A stretch of DNA of 64,000 nucleotides from Gyrodactylus bullatarudis (GCA_012064415.1 SSNU01000077.1:262849-326848); one strand, 5' to 3'; shown: positions 23,894-37,145, counted from the first letter of the stretch. A program made the numbers and translations. Notes: generated by a model not told the origin, from the letters alone.

Positions 23894-26800
23894 ATGGCAA
23901 CAACTGCCCTTCAGATGAGTGTCACTCCCATGCACCACAATGGGAAAATGAGTTAGTTTAACCTTTTTAAAATTTCCCCACATCGATTATTCAACTGATT
24001 CACCCTGAGTATGAAGACGAATTCACCTTAATGATGAAAACCCAGAATACGAGATTTTTGAATATTATTTTTTTTCTCTCTCTCAAAAATTAGTTTAAAT
24101 TATTCATTTCTATATGATTGACAATCATTCCAACCTCGTTTTAGATAGTTTGAAGATATCCTCGAAGGTTTCTTTCCTTTGAGGTTAACATAGGTTAAGT
24201 AGGATGTATGCCTTGTGGGATATGTAAGGACATACATACACACTCGTCCTGAATGAATTTTCTTTTCCCAAACTAAAGAATTGCCTGTTAGAAGAGGTTC
24301 TCTCAAAACTCAAGACATGTTCATGAGGGAATTTCTAGTAAGATAAATCTTGACTCGAATCAAGTTCGTCATTGCTAGATTTTAATTAAAACTAATTCGC
24401 TTCATTTATTCTTCTAGACACAAACGGTTTCAATGATTCACCAAAAAAGGCATTAAATGGAACCGCCTTGAAGCCATTCACCGGAAGAAAGAAATGTAAG
24501 CAAATTAAAGTATTTTCTTTTGTCTTCTCTTACCTATATATAAATCATCTTCTCTATTGAGAACTGAACTGATTTTCTGAATATTTTCCAAAGGCGTTCG
24601 TCACTATGACTCACTCCAAAAGGTATTCGCTTTGGATTTTGGAAAAAATCACACTTATTTCTATGTTTAACTTAAAATTGGCTTTCATAACTGGATCTGA
24701 TTATTAAATATTAAGATTAAAATTCTTCTAAGTTGACAGTTTTAATTTTTTGGGATCGATCTAATCTGCCCATATACATTATACATTAAGATTTCCCGCA
24801 TAAGCTTTCTTTCCCTGTGTTTATACTTATGAATATGAAGATTTTTCTAATTATTTTTTCCCCATTACGTCTGGCAATATTTCCAATCATCAATACCGTT
24901 TGAGACGAGGATATCAAAGGGGGAAAGCATAAAATTCCCCTCTTTTCCATTTTCCAGTGTTTTGCGTTGTAACCTTAGAACAGTGTGTGCTATTTCTAAT
25001 TCTCCCAAAATGCAGTTTATACTAATGTTAATAATGTTAATAAATAGAGTATAACTTTCCGTTTCAGTTGGGATAAACTCGATAATGACTTTCTGTACTT
25101 TGTTAGTTTTTCCTTCTTCCCATAAAATAGCCTAGCATAATTTCTGGTATAATTAAAGAATGTATCATTTCTTGGAAACCTGTAGACTCTACAGTGTAGA
25201 GGGAAACAGAGAGAGTATCGGCAGGAGGTAAAGTCATTCTAGTCTCCTTGTGAAAATTTTAGTTATTATTAATTGTATTTATTTTTAAAAAATGCCATCA
25301 AAAGTAATAAAAACTTTAATGATCCCCCTTCTATTTCTCTCTCTTGGCAACAATACGATGTCTCTTCGGGATGACTAATGAAATTAATCCCATGACCTAT
25401 TGAATAAACAGAAAGTAAAATTGTTTTATTTTTCTCAGTGGTAAAAAGAGATCCCATCACTGGGGAAGGAGCTGCCTCAAAGGAGCCCAATGACTTTGGC
25501 AGGAGTAAAGCAGACAAGCCAAACACGAAAAAAGGTTGGTCTCATTCCGAATGATCTTACAATGGTTTCCCAAATAACCTTGTTCCTTATTTAGCCTTCA
25601 ACGAAGAACTAATCAAGTGGAATCCAGACGATCCGAATACCAACTCACCCACAGTCGAACGACCAAAATCATCTCGAGTTAAATCAGCTCTGGGTGAGTG
25701 AATTTCTTGTTTCCTTTCCAAAGGTTTTTCATCAACAATTTTCGATGATAAATATCGTTAGATTCCTTGAGAATGAATGGAATATTAATGACCTCAAGAG
25801 TTTGTTCGGAAATCAAACTCAAATATTGACTCTTTTAATCGTTAAGAGTGGCTACTTTCACTTGATAAACAAAGCACAAGTGATGAAGACGAGCGAAAAT
25901 ATTTATTCTCAAACAAGGTCAACTCTCTGCTGTACAAATTATGAATAAAAACAAAGGATCTTTTTATTCAGACATTTAGACCTATAACAGATTCACTACA
26001 GAATGTTATATAAAAGAACTTCTTGTTATTAGCTAGCATATGGCGCTAGAAGTATGATAAAATTTGTTCAGTCTGTAGAGTTGGGTCAAAAATAAACTCA
26101 ATTACTGTATTTATAATGAACACCTTGAAGGTATAAAGAGTTTAAAGGATAAAAATCAATAATTTGAATTAAAATTAAATATGGGAATGCATGTTTCTGG
26201 GGTGAGAAACTGTGTTAAACCCCTAGAGCGTTCATGCAACACATGGTTGTACAATGTACATTTGATGATACTGTACAATTGGTTGATTTGATTTAATTTC
26301 CAAAGAGAACAAATTTTCTGCTATAAAATCTTGTTTTTCTATGTGAGAGAAAGGTTTAAATTATGATGTTTCTAGAGAGGAACCCCGTCAGCATGCAAGG
26401 TGACCTGGGCAAGGAAGTTGATGCCCTTATGACCACAACTAAGCCAAGATCCGGCACCCCAAGAGATCGTGAGTGACTGCCATTTTAAAAGTATCATATT
26501 CTTTTCTAATTAACTATTCAATCTTTAAATAAATCTAGCGATAAGAAATCCGATTAGTGGCCAGGGAAACTTTGGCAATCGTGAATGGGATCCAGTCTGG
26601 AAATACGTCGGTAAAGTTCGTCGCGCAAAGAGCTCTGCTAGTAAGTGAAATTAAAATTAAAGACGAAAAAACGCATTATTCATTTATTGAATAGATGAAA
26701 AATCAAATCCGTTAACTGGATTATCTAAAAATGCATACATTGTCAGTGTTGAAGAGAAAACATCAATGACTCCAAAGACTCATAGACCTGGTAAGTGACC

Positions 26801-29800
26801 AAGTTCATATGGTAAAAATAAAATTTTAACGCTGTCCTCATCTTAATCTGCATCATACGATATGACTAAACTATTGATTGGTTTGTAAAAAGTCAACGGA
26901 AATTCATTGAAGCCGAAAAATGAATTTGTAAGCTAATTACGCATCATTTTAATGATCTTTAGAGGATATTATTTTAACAGTAGACCTGTCGATTGAGATC
27001 TAAGAAATTGTTTCAATCAATTTTCTATTTTGAAAAGTCTATATAGATTAAGATAGAATCTATGCAGATGATGAAAATTTTATGACAAAATATTCTAGTC
27101 TCCTCCTCTTTTCATTGAGTCGGTCAGAATGATAATTCTCAGAAGGCAGATCAGGATTCCCATCTCTATCTGTTTTATGGATCTTTTATTGATTACTCTC
27201 TTATTTCTTGAATAAATTAATGTTATTCTTTCTTTTTCTAATTAGTGAAATTTTTCGTCCGCTTAATTCTGACAGTTGTCAACATAAGCTGTATCACTCG
27301 ATCAGATAAAAAACACTCGAAATGTTTGGTTACGTTTATTCTCAACACAAAAGAAACCGAAAAAATTCATATTGGGTTGCAAAACTATTCTGCAATCATT
27401 AGACTTTGTACGTTCTCTCTAAATCCTTGTAAGAATTTGATTATTTACTTCAATTATCGAAGGGAGCTAGACGACGCGTTGGAAACTCATTGTAAACTTA
27501 GAATGATGACCAGGTTGATATTCGATACACTTTAGATTAATGTAATGCATACATCTTTCTTTTTTCTTCCTCTAGAGAGTAGCAGAAATGTTCTCACTGG
27601 TGAAAATTGTGACGTCTACACTGTGTCAACCGAATTGAAAGACAAACCCTCAAAGAAAGAAGGTAGGTTCCAAACTAACTTAATCTTTATCTAATTAATA
27701 ATGAATCACTTTCTCATAAGCTAAGCACCTGGAGTAATTCGCTCTATTTTATATAATAAATTTATTATTTATTCACACAAGAATAGAAAAATTATCTCTT
27801 TCAAATATCTATTCAATTAGAGAAAAAAAACTTTTCTTTAGTTGTCAAGAGAAACGCTGTAACTGGTGAAAATTGTCAATATTACGAGGTGAATGTTGAG
27901 AATGCCAACAAGTTGAATCGATCCCAGACAATCACGAGTAAAAAGACAAATCCTCTCCTGGGGGAAAACTTGGACTCTTTTGATTTTTCCATTGAACAGA
28001 GGCCGAGATCGAGTAAACCATATCGTGAGTCATTCTGATCTGCTCAGACATCTAAATTTGATACCCTACACGATCCCTTTACAAGTCCTCTTTAGAGTTT
28101 ATATCTTTTTTTCAAGTAATGAAATGTTGACTCATAAAACTGGAAACTCGAAATCCTTTTTTCCTAGAACCTGTTTATATATGCGTAACATAGGTCGAAA
28201 AACACTGTTGTATACTAATTTATACTATAGGATAATACTCAAATATTTGAGTTATCTTATTCAAAGTTCAAAGTTTAGGCAAATTCTAACTTGTCCTCAT
28301 TTAGAATAACTGGAAAACGTCTATTGATTTCTTGAAATTGCCAAGTTCATAAAAACTGATAAAACAAAAGGAGAGTTCTCCATTGATAAACAGAATGTTT
28401 CATTTTATGTATGTACAGGAGGGGGGATAGGAACTCAATGGCAGGTAAGCTTCATCTTGTAATATTGTTTTTATATGCGTACTTTAAACTGATACGAAAT
28501 TTTAACAAAGCAAAAGAATTCTCTAGGGAAAAAAAGGAAACTAAACTTGATAAACTTCGTCTCATCTTCAAGGAAATTAATTACTGAAAGAACATGAAAA
28601 ATTATTACTATTCCCGGATCAATAGCAAGAATTGTCTGATAGCCAAAGCTACAGTTTAATATGTAACCCCTCTCAGATAAACTTTGTTTAAAATTCTGTC
28701 TGCATTCTTGGATTCGTAGCGAATAAAAAAACTTTATTGATTTTCAAAACAAGATTACGACGAGGCTTTGATATAATAATCCTAAATTCATTTCAGTCTA
28801 TACGAACACAGTAACTGGGGAGAATAGGAGCAACTACAAGATTACCCCAAATGAAAGAAACATAACTGCTAAATCTAATCAAAGTGAGTTTTTATTTCCA
28901 TCTTTCAAAATAAATAATTAACCTAATAAAACATTTATACGTTTCGAATGTATAGTGGTCGAATTAATATGTGAGGCACTTCTAATATTTATGATTTACG
29001 ACTTATCTTACATAATATATTTTTCAAATCAAGACCATTGGATTCATGGAAAAATTCTCTATCGAATGATACCTAGATGAAGTTGTTACCTATCATAACT
29101 TTTCTAGTAAAGGTAAACATACTATTTTTCATTGAAATTGAAAACGAAAAAATATGTGAGGAACTTTTAATCTTCTATATTTGGTGTACTTTTCGCTGAA
29201 AAAAACCTGAGATAACACTATAACCTCTAATTTTATAAATTTATTCAGATTTCTCAACACATTTTTTTGAATTTTTAAAGACTTTCCGTCTAACCTAATT
29301 AAGAGCTCAAGACGATTAAATACTCAAATTTAAAGTCTTGAAAATAAAGGAAAATTCTTTAAAGATTCCAATGTTCTCTCACAACATATAACAAAATCAA
29401 AAATACTAAAAAATTCACAAAAGAACCTAGTAAAAGATTGAAAAGCACAAAAATTTCTGATAGGACATTTTAAAAGTTAGCTATATAAAAACTTGTGAAC
29501 TTGAATCAAGCAAAAGCCAAACAAGATTTGAGTAGAAATTGGAGAATAATTCTTAAGTTATTGAAAAATTATCTAAAGTTCTCTGAAGTCTGAAAAATGC
29601 CCAAAACGTTCAGAATATGATTATTCGATCTGAATGAATCAAGGACAAATAATGTCAAAGCGACTTTTGGGACAAAACCATAGTTTTTAATGAGGAAAAA
29701 TTTGATATGGATGAACCTGATGGCTTAAGCTGCCATTGGTGCTCAGATGGTAAGGATCCCAAGAAAATACTGAACTTCGAACATGGTGTAGCTTCAATTA

Positions 29801-32800
29801 TGGTATGATCAGCAATGATTTTATCAGGAACTTAACCATTAACTATTGTTGATGGAAAATTGTACTCAAAAAATCATCAGGAAATTTCAATTGATACCGC
29901 TTAAATACTAAGAAATAGATTAATAGGAAATTTTTGTATCTCAACACGTTAAATCATACGAGAAACAGCCTCAAAATATTGATGAACTAAAGTTTGAAAA
30001 TTAAAATAATTGTTGAGAATTTTATGATTATAATCTAGAAGATTCAATTTTCAAAACAATTTTCGAAATCTTTCAGGAGAAGAAGAACTTTTATGCTAAT
30101 AAAAAGTGCATCACATATTTTTTCGTTTTCAATTTCAATGAAAAATAGTATGTTTACCTTTACTAGAAAAGTTATGATAGGTAACAACTTCATCTAGGTA
30201 TCATTCGATAGAGAATTTTTCCATGAATCCAATGGTCTTGATTTGAAAAATATATTATGTAAGAAGAGTCGTAAATCATAAATATTAGAAGTGCCTCACA
30301 TATTAATTCGACCACTATACATTCGAAACTTTAATTCCATTTGTACAAGATTGAAAAGAAAAAAAAATAAGGCGGCATATTGAGTTCACCTCTGTGGATG
30401 ATAGATTGGCAGAGACTCTTGAACTCAAACTACAATAGAATTTCCACATCAAGTGTGATTTGAGTTTCCTAATATTGTTAAAAGTGCAAATTTTTATAGG
30501 AAATTGAGTTTTCACTTTATTTCATGATATATACTCCAATTGATCAATCATTATCAAAATAATACATAAAGAGACATTCAACTTTCATGTTTTTCTTCCG
30601 TACGATAAATTTTAGACTCTCAAAATCCATTGAGTGGCGAAAATGTCAAGAGCTACACCTATCGGGCAGATGAAAAGTTCAGAAACATCAAGAGACGCGG
30701 TAAGTGTAGATTTTAATGATTCCCATGTTAGATTGTAGTATGTGATACACCATCTCTTTTAGGATGCCAGAGTAAGAAGGGTTTTGGTCCTTTTCTTAAT
30801 TTTATTCAACTTTTTGAATCTTTTCATACTACCTCTTAACATTCATAGGGAATATAATTGACAATTTCTTAACAATTTTGAAAGTTTAACGCAATTCGTT
30901 ACTGATATTTTTGATCAAGATTAGATCAAAATTTCAAAAGAGATCGTAAAAGTTCACAAAAATCTTTTCATCATTGTGGAAAAATCTGAATTTTTGATCC
31001 AAAATTTAAATGTTTAACTCAATCTTGAAAATCGCGAGAAAAATGTTCGTCTTGTCTCTATCCAAAATATCTGCATTAAATTTCTTAACGCTTTTAAAAT
31101 CGTTTAGCTTTAAAGTTTAAAAAATTACTGAGTTTTTTGTAAATAAAAATCATAAATTCTCATCTTCATTTAAACTGTAGCTTTAGAAATTGTGAGCGTA
31201 AGGCATTGAGTGTAAAATTTAATGTACACTTTAAAAGAGTAAATGGGAAATGATTCATTCTATTAAATGCTGATTTCCAAATACAACTCAAAATTATTGC
31301 AAAGTAAATACTTTACTCAAGTTAATTCCCAAAGTTTGTTAAAACTTCTGAAATATTATTCATGAAAAGTGTAACTCTGTTCCCTTGAGACACTCTTCCA
31401 ATGCTCTATGAGCAGAGTATGCTAATGCTTTTAAGAGGGAGTGTCAGGTGGAAATTCTCACAAGTTTTTCTCCTAAACACATGAGGTCTGTCTGTACAAT
31501 AACTGACTAAGTTATTTTTATGCACATGGAAATATTCCAGTACAAATCAAATTTGCATATCTTTCCACTTAAAATGAAAGATTGGGAAAATTCATTCACA
31601 GCAATATAAAATATCTGCAATATTGAATTTGCTCAGGATTTCTTGTGAAGCCAAGAGATGATGAACCTTGTTTCTTGAACTTGAGATTTATTTTGAAAAT
31701 CTTTTGGGCGTTTATGATTTATTGAATTTTGAATCTTCTTTTTTCATCATCAGAGAAAATTTCCTCGTAGGAAAGGTGTGTCTTATGGGCAAGATGTCCC
31801 TACAAATTTTTATCTTATCTTAATAGTAATAGGGCAGTTGATTTCAAATAAACCTAATTGACATGAGCTTTAATTATAACTTTTGAAAATTTTCTTGCTC
31901 ATACAGACATTGGTTCCCCGTTGACTGGGGAAGGATCCCGAGGACAGACTTACAACGTTTCCACAGAGGAACGCAAAAAGTATGAATCACCATCCACTCC
32001 GAATTCTGCAAGGAACATTCTGACGGGAGAAAATTGTCAGACTTATATGGTTAGCCAAGAAATGCGAAGTGAACGAAAGACTATTAACAATGGATTCTAC
32101 TCACCTCAGCCATCAGCAAGACCACTCAGAAATGGTAAGCAAACGTACTCAACTACTCTGCTCAAATATTCAATTTATTTTTGACATAATCTCCTTAGCC
32201 TGAGTCATTTATCCTTGGGAAAGAATCACGCATGCATTTCTCTCCAAATTGACCTTTTTTGAGTAAACTAGGGGTATGTAAGTGACTAAGTCCCTTCTCT
32301 CTCTCTTTCTAACCTAGCCGAGACTACTGAGCAGTGGATTTTATAATGTGGGAATTTCATGATGACGGGAGAAAGGGAGGGTGCAAAATGTTGAATGAAT
32401 CACTTTTCAAATTACAAAAAATGAAAAGAAGCCAATCAACTCTTAAATTGGCCATTATTTGCATTTTACTATCAAATTTAACACATTTTTCTTCTTATTC
32501 AAACATGGAAGTTTAACCAGACTATTTTTTCAAGCTATTCAAGCTTTTTATTATAAAAAGTTATATGAATAATCAAAAAAAAATGTTTAGGTTCTGCTAT
32601 TTAACCTTTCATGTCTCATTGTTCCACAACACTTTCTCAAGCGATAATTTGACCTGAAAGATAGTTGACATTTCATTTATTAGCGGATTTTTATGAGAAT
32701 TACCAGTAGTTTTTTTAGGAACCCAATTTGATCCACAATAAGTACATTCTCACCCGAAGATTTCATTCTTACTAGGTCTTCCCCTTTTCAGTGCTCTTCG

Positions 32801-33366
32801 CCAATTAGATTAGAGGTTTATCCATGAAATCATCTAAATCTGATAATTTCAAACTTACTGAGCAGTTAAGGATTTTTTGGAAAATCTATTTGCTGATGTC
32901 TTAGATAAAAATAAAATAGTTTTCTATCGTGAAACTTTCAAGCTGTAGATTTCAATTACACAATCTTACATGGAAAAATTCTACTCAAAGATATTTTTCA
33001 CTTTTGTAGAAACTTTTTCGATGATTTCAGATATGTGTTTCTAAACTAGAAATAAATAGGTATATTTTCAACTTTGAATAGCTCAGAAACTAGAAGAGTC
33101 AAGGGAATGTTCCCTCTTACTCTTTTGTTAAGAATTTATTCTTGAACAAGATGATGTCATTTCTGTCTTTCTATCTCATTCATGTTTTTCTCTATTGAAA
33201 GGTAAAGCACTGCAAGTCGAGTTTTCAGTTTCTACCGAATAACTCGAAAACTCTATTGTAGAATGTTATAGTTTAAAAGATGCCTGGTTTCAGAGCCTAT
33301 CTTTTGTTGATTTAAATAAAATTTTCTCTAGCAAACTACAACATAATAACTGGTGAAGCCAACTAA
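23894..33366 (+). CDS. TGEN-repeat protein, 13 exons, all introns phase 1
   Basis: Exons 23894-23951, 24418-24495, 25439-25534, 25595-25693, 26376-26468, 26539-26640, 26695-26790, 27576-27662, 27842-28024, 28797-28883, 30616-30699, 31907-32134 and 33332-33366 join without a stop into 441 residues. The protein is a chain of about a dozen units with the core N-P-[LIV]-[TS]-G-E-[NG], usually followed four to six residues later by Tyr: D-P-I-T-G-E-G (exon 3), N-P-I-S-G-Q-G (6), N-P-L-T-G-L-S (7), N-V-L-T-G-E-N (8), N-A-V-T-G-E-N and N-P-L-L-G-E-N (9), N-T-V-T-G-E-N (10), N-P-L-S-G-E-N (11), S-P-L-T-G-E-G and N-I-L-T-G-E-N (12), N-I-I-T-G-E-A (13). Each exon starts three to five residues before its motif. 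It is basic, hydrophilic and probably disordered, without signal peptide or membrane segment. I do not recognise the family; a cytoskeletal or scaffolding role would be a guess. Confidence 0.85.
28941..30329. mobile_element. Tc1-like transposon with long IR/DR ends, decayed
   Basis: Two inverted copies of about 230 bp (28941-29172 and 30098-30329) face each other around a 0.9-kb centre. Each arm holds the phrase ATATGTGAGG twice, once near the outer end and once near the inner end, the inverted-repeat/direct-repeat arrangement of several Tc1-type elements. The centre has a transposase relic (29675-29930). The element lies in the intron between exons 10 and 11 of the TGEN-repeat gene. Flanking TA duplications are not clean. 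Confidence 0.85.
29675..29930 (+). pseudogene. Tc1-like transposase relic
   Basis: The plus strand reads I-V-F-N-E-E-K-F-D-M-D-E-P-D-G-L and later G-V-A-S-I-M-V, then V-D-G-K-L-Y-S-K-N-H-Q-E, the order of the middle of Tc1 transposases (F-S-D-E-K-K-F, P-D-G, G-S-V-M-V-W-G, then the S-x-x-Y segment). Two in-frame stops and the Asp-to-Glu change at the expected catalytic D-E pair show that it is dead. The rest of the gene is too worn to trace. Confidence 0.7.
32601..32980 (+). repeat. TTAA-flanked repeat (TTGTTCCAC family), copy 1
   Basis: It starts TTAACCTTTCATGTCTCATT, continues with GTTCCACAACACTTTCTCAA, and about 330 bp later has AAGCTGTAGATTTCAATTAC. Both blocks recur at 45863-46165. It lies in the last intron of the TGEN-repeat gene. 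The TTAA and CCTTT start suggest a piggyBac-related non-autonomous element. Confidence 0.65.
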
Positions 33367-33485
33367 CTTCTTATGATGAACAAAACTATGGACTCTTGAC
33401 TTCCATCCGCATCCCCCCACACACACTCAATCAACAATGCCCTTACTATATAATTCGTCGAGTTGTTCAGAATTGAAGAGGCCTC

Positions 33486-33491
33486 AATAAA
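33486..33491 (+). terminator. poly(A) signal AATAAA of the TGEN-repeat gene
   Basis: AATAAA lies 120 bp past the stop codon at 33366. Confidence 0.6.
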
Positions 33492-35580
33492 AAAACATCC
33501 CTCATGATCCATATCACCAAAATGCCCTTGCCGTCCCTTAGCCCAGTTTCAATTCAGTTCCCCCATGTCTTTGAGGAATGCTTCATGAAAACGATTTGTT
33601 TGTTCGCATAAAGACGTGGATTTTTCTCAGTTAATTTAATCTTTTTGTGTTTTTCAAATTAAAGAAAAATTGCCTATTAAACTTTTTGTTTTGAAATTTA
33701 AAAAAGATTTTCTCATTTTTTTCAAAAAAACCTTTTAGTAACATGAATTCGTGATGATTGAATACGCAAAACTTGGAGGAAAACGAACCCAATGTCAGTT
33801 GGTTAGAGAGACTATATTTCCTCCAAATAAATGTTTTATCATGTTCAAAATAAGCATTATAATATCATAAATGTAATAAAATCGTATATATTTTAATTCG
33901 TATTTTTAATCGTTTAAATAAATTCTAGTTTGTTTAGCTATCTACTTACTAGTAAAAAGCAGATTAAAATTTATATTTTTTAAATAATTACACAGAGAGT
34001 GGAGTTCCTTGCTAAAGTTAATAGCCAACATTTTTTGTTTCAGCCAGAATCTGTTAATAGACGCGTTTGATAATAATAAAAAATTATACATCACGCTTAT
34101 ACTTACTAGTAGATATGTGGTTTAAAGAAATAATCACCTCCTTGATGCTATGCTTAATTTAAATGTTTTGCTTGAATATAGCGAGACTAAACTAAAAGTG
34201 TAACCATACGTCGAAGCAATCAATGGAGAACCTTCTTAAGAAAATAAACCATAAGTATGTCAGGAAATTGATATAGATACTAGATTTTTATTTTAAAAAA
34301 TTATTAAAATAGTTATGAGAATCTGGTATAAGTTTTAAAAGAATTCGACAAATTTTTGAAATGTTTTTGGACTTGAAAATATTAAAATCTATTTGGAATC
34401 TGGTTCTGAGCGGGAGAAGAACATTGAGTAAAATAGAATATCCACGTGATGCTCTCAAATTGTATTGACTAGTGGAATTGGGAGCAAATTTAGAGTAGAG
34501 GACAGCAGAAGAGGCCGTTCTTCTTAGCCAAAGGTGATGGAGGTTGGCTCTGTTCAGGAGATCCTTGTAGGGAAGAGGTCCAAGACAGCTTTTGAGGTAT
34601 TTGTATTGAATCCTCTCTAATTTCTTACTAGTGCCAACCGGAAGATCATAGAGAATACCCGATCATTCTCCACATCTTGTTTAATACCAACTTGTTTCAG
34701 TTGGATAGCAAACTAGGGAACTTTTCAAGCGAACCTCTATCAATTTGTGAGTTTAGGGGTGAATCAAAGTAACTAACCCTACTGTGCTTAATCGATCAAT
34801 TTTCTCTTACTGATAAGTATTTCATCATTCAAATTTGTCGGACTTGAAAGCAATTTTTTTCGTGAAATTTTTCACATGTTACATTATATTTTCCAAATGT
34901 AATCACAAGAAATTTAAGAGTATAGCTCGCCAAAGACATTCATGATACAATTCAAAAAGGCTTCCTTCGTCTGATGATCGAGGATGTGTGATAAATAATC
35001 AAATTGATTTACAGCCTCTTAGACAATTAAATATAACCGATTGAGGTTTATAAATTATCACCTGTTTTCTCAGATTAAAAGTATGGTGCAGACACCTTCC
35101 TTGGAGAAGGATTACCTATTAATTTCTTCTAAATCGATAGATGTTGTCGTGAAATGTTTATCATGAAATGCATTGACTCGACTTTTTCTTGAATTTTCAT
35201 CTATTAAATTAAAAATTTCCTTATTTTTAGTCCATTTAAAGATTGAATTATTTTAGAAAGCTCTAAACCAATATGGAAAAATTTTCAGTGGATCACGTGA
35301 AATTAGTATATCTAATTGAGAGAGACATTACAATCGTTTGTGTGCATAAAAATATAGAAAAGATGGCATAAATAGATATATAGATGAATAAATAAATTAG
35401 AGTAAACTGTTCTTCACTACTCTTCTCTGATTGGCTGAGACAAGAGAAAATATGCTATGATTTCATTCATTGAAAAAGCCTTTACATAACTCTTGTGTCT
35501 TACTCGAATATAGAGTATACTTTCGTGATAATACAAAAGGAAAGTAAACTTTAGAGGTTGGGTCAAAATTCCCAGTGAAA
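33492..35580. other. intergenic with a LINE remnant
   Basis: AT-rich; the only recognisable content is the minus-strand LINE piece at 34396-34700. The 150 bp before 35581 should hold the promoter of the LC8-domain gene, but no clear core element is seen. Confidence 0.5.
34396..34700 (-). mobile_element. LINE remnant, C-terminal part of ORF2
   Basis: The minus strand gives a mostly open frame with the order found after the polymerase of Jockey/CR1-type LINEs: Y-D-L-P-V-G-T-S-K-K-L-E-R-I-Q, Y-L-K-S-C-L-G, and Y-N-L-R-A-S-R-G-Y ahead of L-R-T-R-F. It is noticeably less AT-rich than its flanks. The polymerase core is absent. Confidence 0.65.
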
Positions 35581-36911
35581 ATGGTCAGAGAGACGATACA
35601 GAGGTCTAATTTACGACATGTCGCCAAGTCTATACTTGAGGAAAATATATCAACATGGATCGTTTTAAACGATCAGTCCAACAAGACACCTCACAAGAGT
35701 GAAAAGAGGGTTCAAATTGTTTATGAAAATGAGGATAAACCAGTTGGTGGAACGCAGAACATGGTAAGTTTTTTCCCATCATGTATGAGAATCTCTATTG
35801 GCTTTTATTGTTTTCTGGCTGTTTCCTCTCTCTCTTATCAAGTGAAATCAAACTTTTTATATTATTTTCATACTTTAGACATGATCAGAATTTAAAATAA
35901 CCACTAAAATCAATAATTATTTTTTCATTACAAAATGTGAGCATGAAATATTTTAAGAATTGATTGATCTGATGAGGTAGGCTTTTTTTCTCTGGATAGA
36001 GAAAGAACTGTGTGATTTGTGACAATGACTTCAAAATGTACCAATGGGGATATTTCCTTAGAATTGGACTATCCAATCAGAAAGTGTTGTTCTTTAAAAG
36101 TAAATTAAAGGGGTCACTCTTCCCTTATTAAATGGTAGTAATTGTAATTTTCCAAACAAGTACACGTGAATTATTTAAAAATAAGGACTACTGAATCAGT
36201 AGTATTGATCTGGAAAACTGTCTGACAATATGCAGAGGTTGCCGAAATGGTCGTCAGTAAGATATTTAATTATTTATTTCCCAAAGGGAGAATCTAAAGT
36301 CAAGCCGGTCACGAGGATCGTCTACGATAATGAAACAATCAAGTCTCAAATACTCTTCCACACGAAGGATGATCCAAGAGAATTCAAGTAGGTTCAAAAA
36401 TTAAAATCAATATCATCAAGGTTTATTTGGCATAATTTATTCAGTTCATGAAAATAGCTAATTTAAATGTTACTTGAAGCAAGAAAACCAATGCTACAAG
36501 AGTACATGTAGATTTTCTAATTTTAGAGCCGATAATCAAATGTTTTAAATCTTTTAAAGGGAGATCAAGTACTCTTTCCATGAGAACAAAGACAGACCTT
36601 GCAGTCTGGAGAGTATCCCGAGTGACGTTCTGATTATCGAAGTCTCAATGCCCTTGGATTTGCAGTTGCGAATCCTCGAAGCAGTTTACCAGCCACTCAA
36701 GAGTCTCCCCAAGGTCTCAACCCAACCCCCGGAGATCCAGGACATTGCCATGGCCCTCAAGTATTACCTACAGAATCTGGATGGCCCTACTTGGCATGTT
36801 GTTGTGGTCATTGGACAGTTTTCATCCTTCATTTCCCATGAACCCGATCGCATGTTTCACTTTAAAGTGGACCGTTACATAATTCTGGTTTGGAAAATAA
36901 ACAGAAGTTGA
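35581..36911 (+). CDS. dynein light chain (LC8/DYNLL) domain protein with N-terminal extension
   Basis: Exons 35581-35763, 36287-36387 and 36560-36911 give 211 residues. The last 90 or so follow the LC8 pattern: D-I-A-M-A-L-K-Y-Y-L, then P-T-W-H-V-V-V-V-I-G-Q-F-S-S-F-I-S-H-E and a closing I-I-L-V-W-K, aligned with the P-T-W-H-C-I-V-G-R-N-F-G-S-Y-V-T-H-E and I-L-L-F-K of LC8, a dimeric hub that also serves as a dynein subunit. LC8 itself is only about 89 residues, so the first 120 are an addition. They hold strand-like repeats: W-I-V-L-N-D, Q-I-V-Y-E-N-E, R-I-V-Y-D-N-E, I-K-Y-S-F-H-E-N. The domain is diverged (the N-F-G-S-Y groove becomes Q-F-S-S-F). Introns are 523 nt (phase 0) and 172 nt (phase 2). 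It is cytoplasmic by composition. Confidence 0.8.
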
Positions 36912-37145
36912 AAAGAGTAAAAATTTATTTTACAAAATTATACAGTTTCTAAATTTTTTAATGCAACATTTTTTGTTTAAACAAGAATAATAATAATAAT
37001 AGTTATTACAATTATCAAGTCAAGTGGTGGTTGAGGTTTTATGATGTGCTTGTATGTGTCAGAGGACAAACTTTTTTCGACATGATTTAACCAAAATGAT
37101 CAAGTTGATTATAGTTTTAGTGAGGATGTACCACAAGTTCGTTGC

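Noticed and set aside
27245..27535. Separate gene inside the TGEN-repeat gene
   Set aside because: The frame lies wholly in the intron between exons 7 and 8 and has no recognisable domain or splice support.
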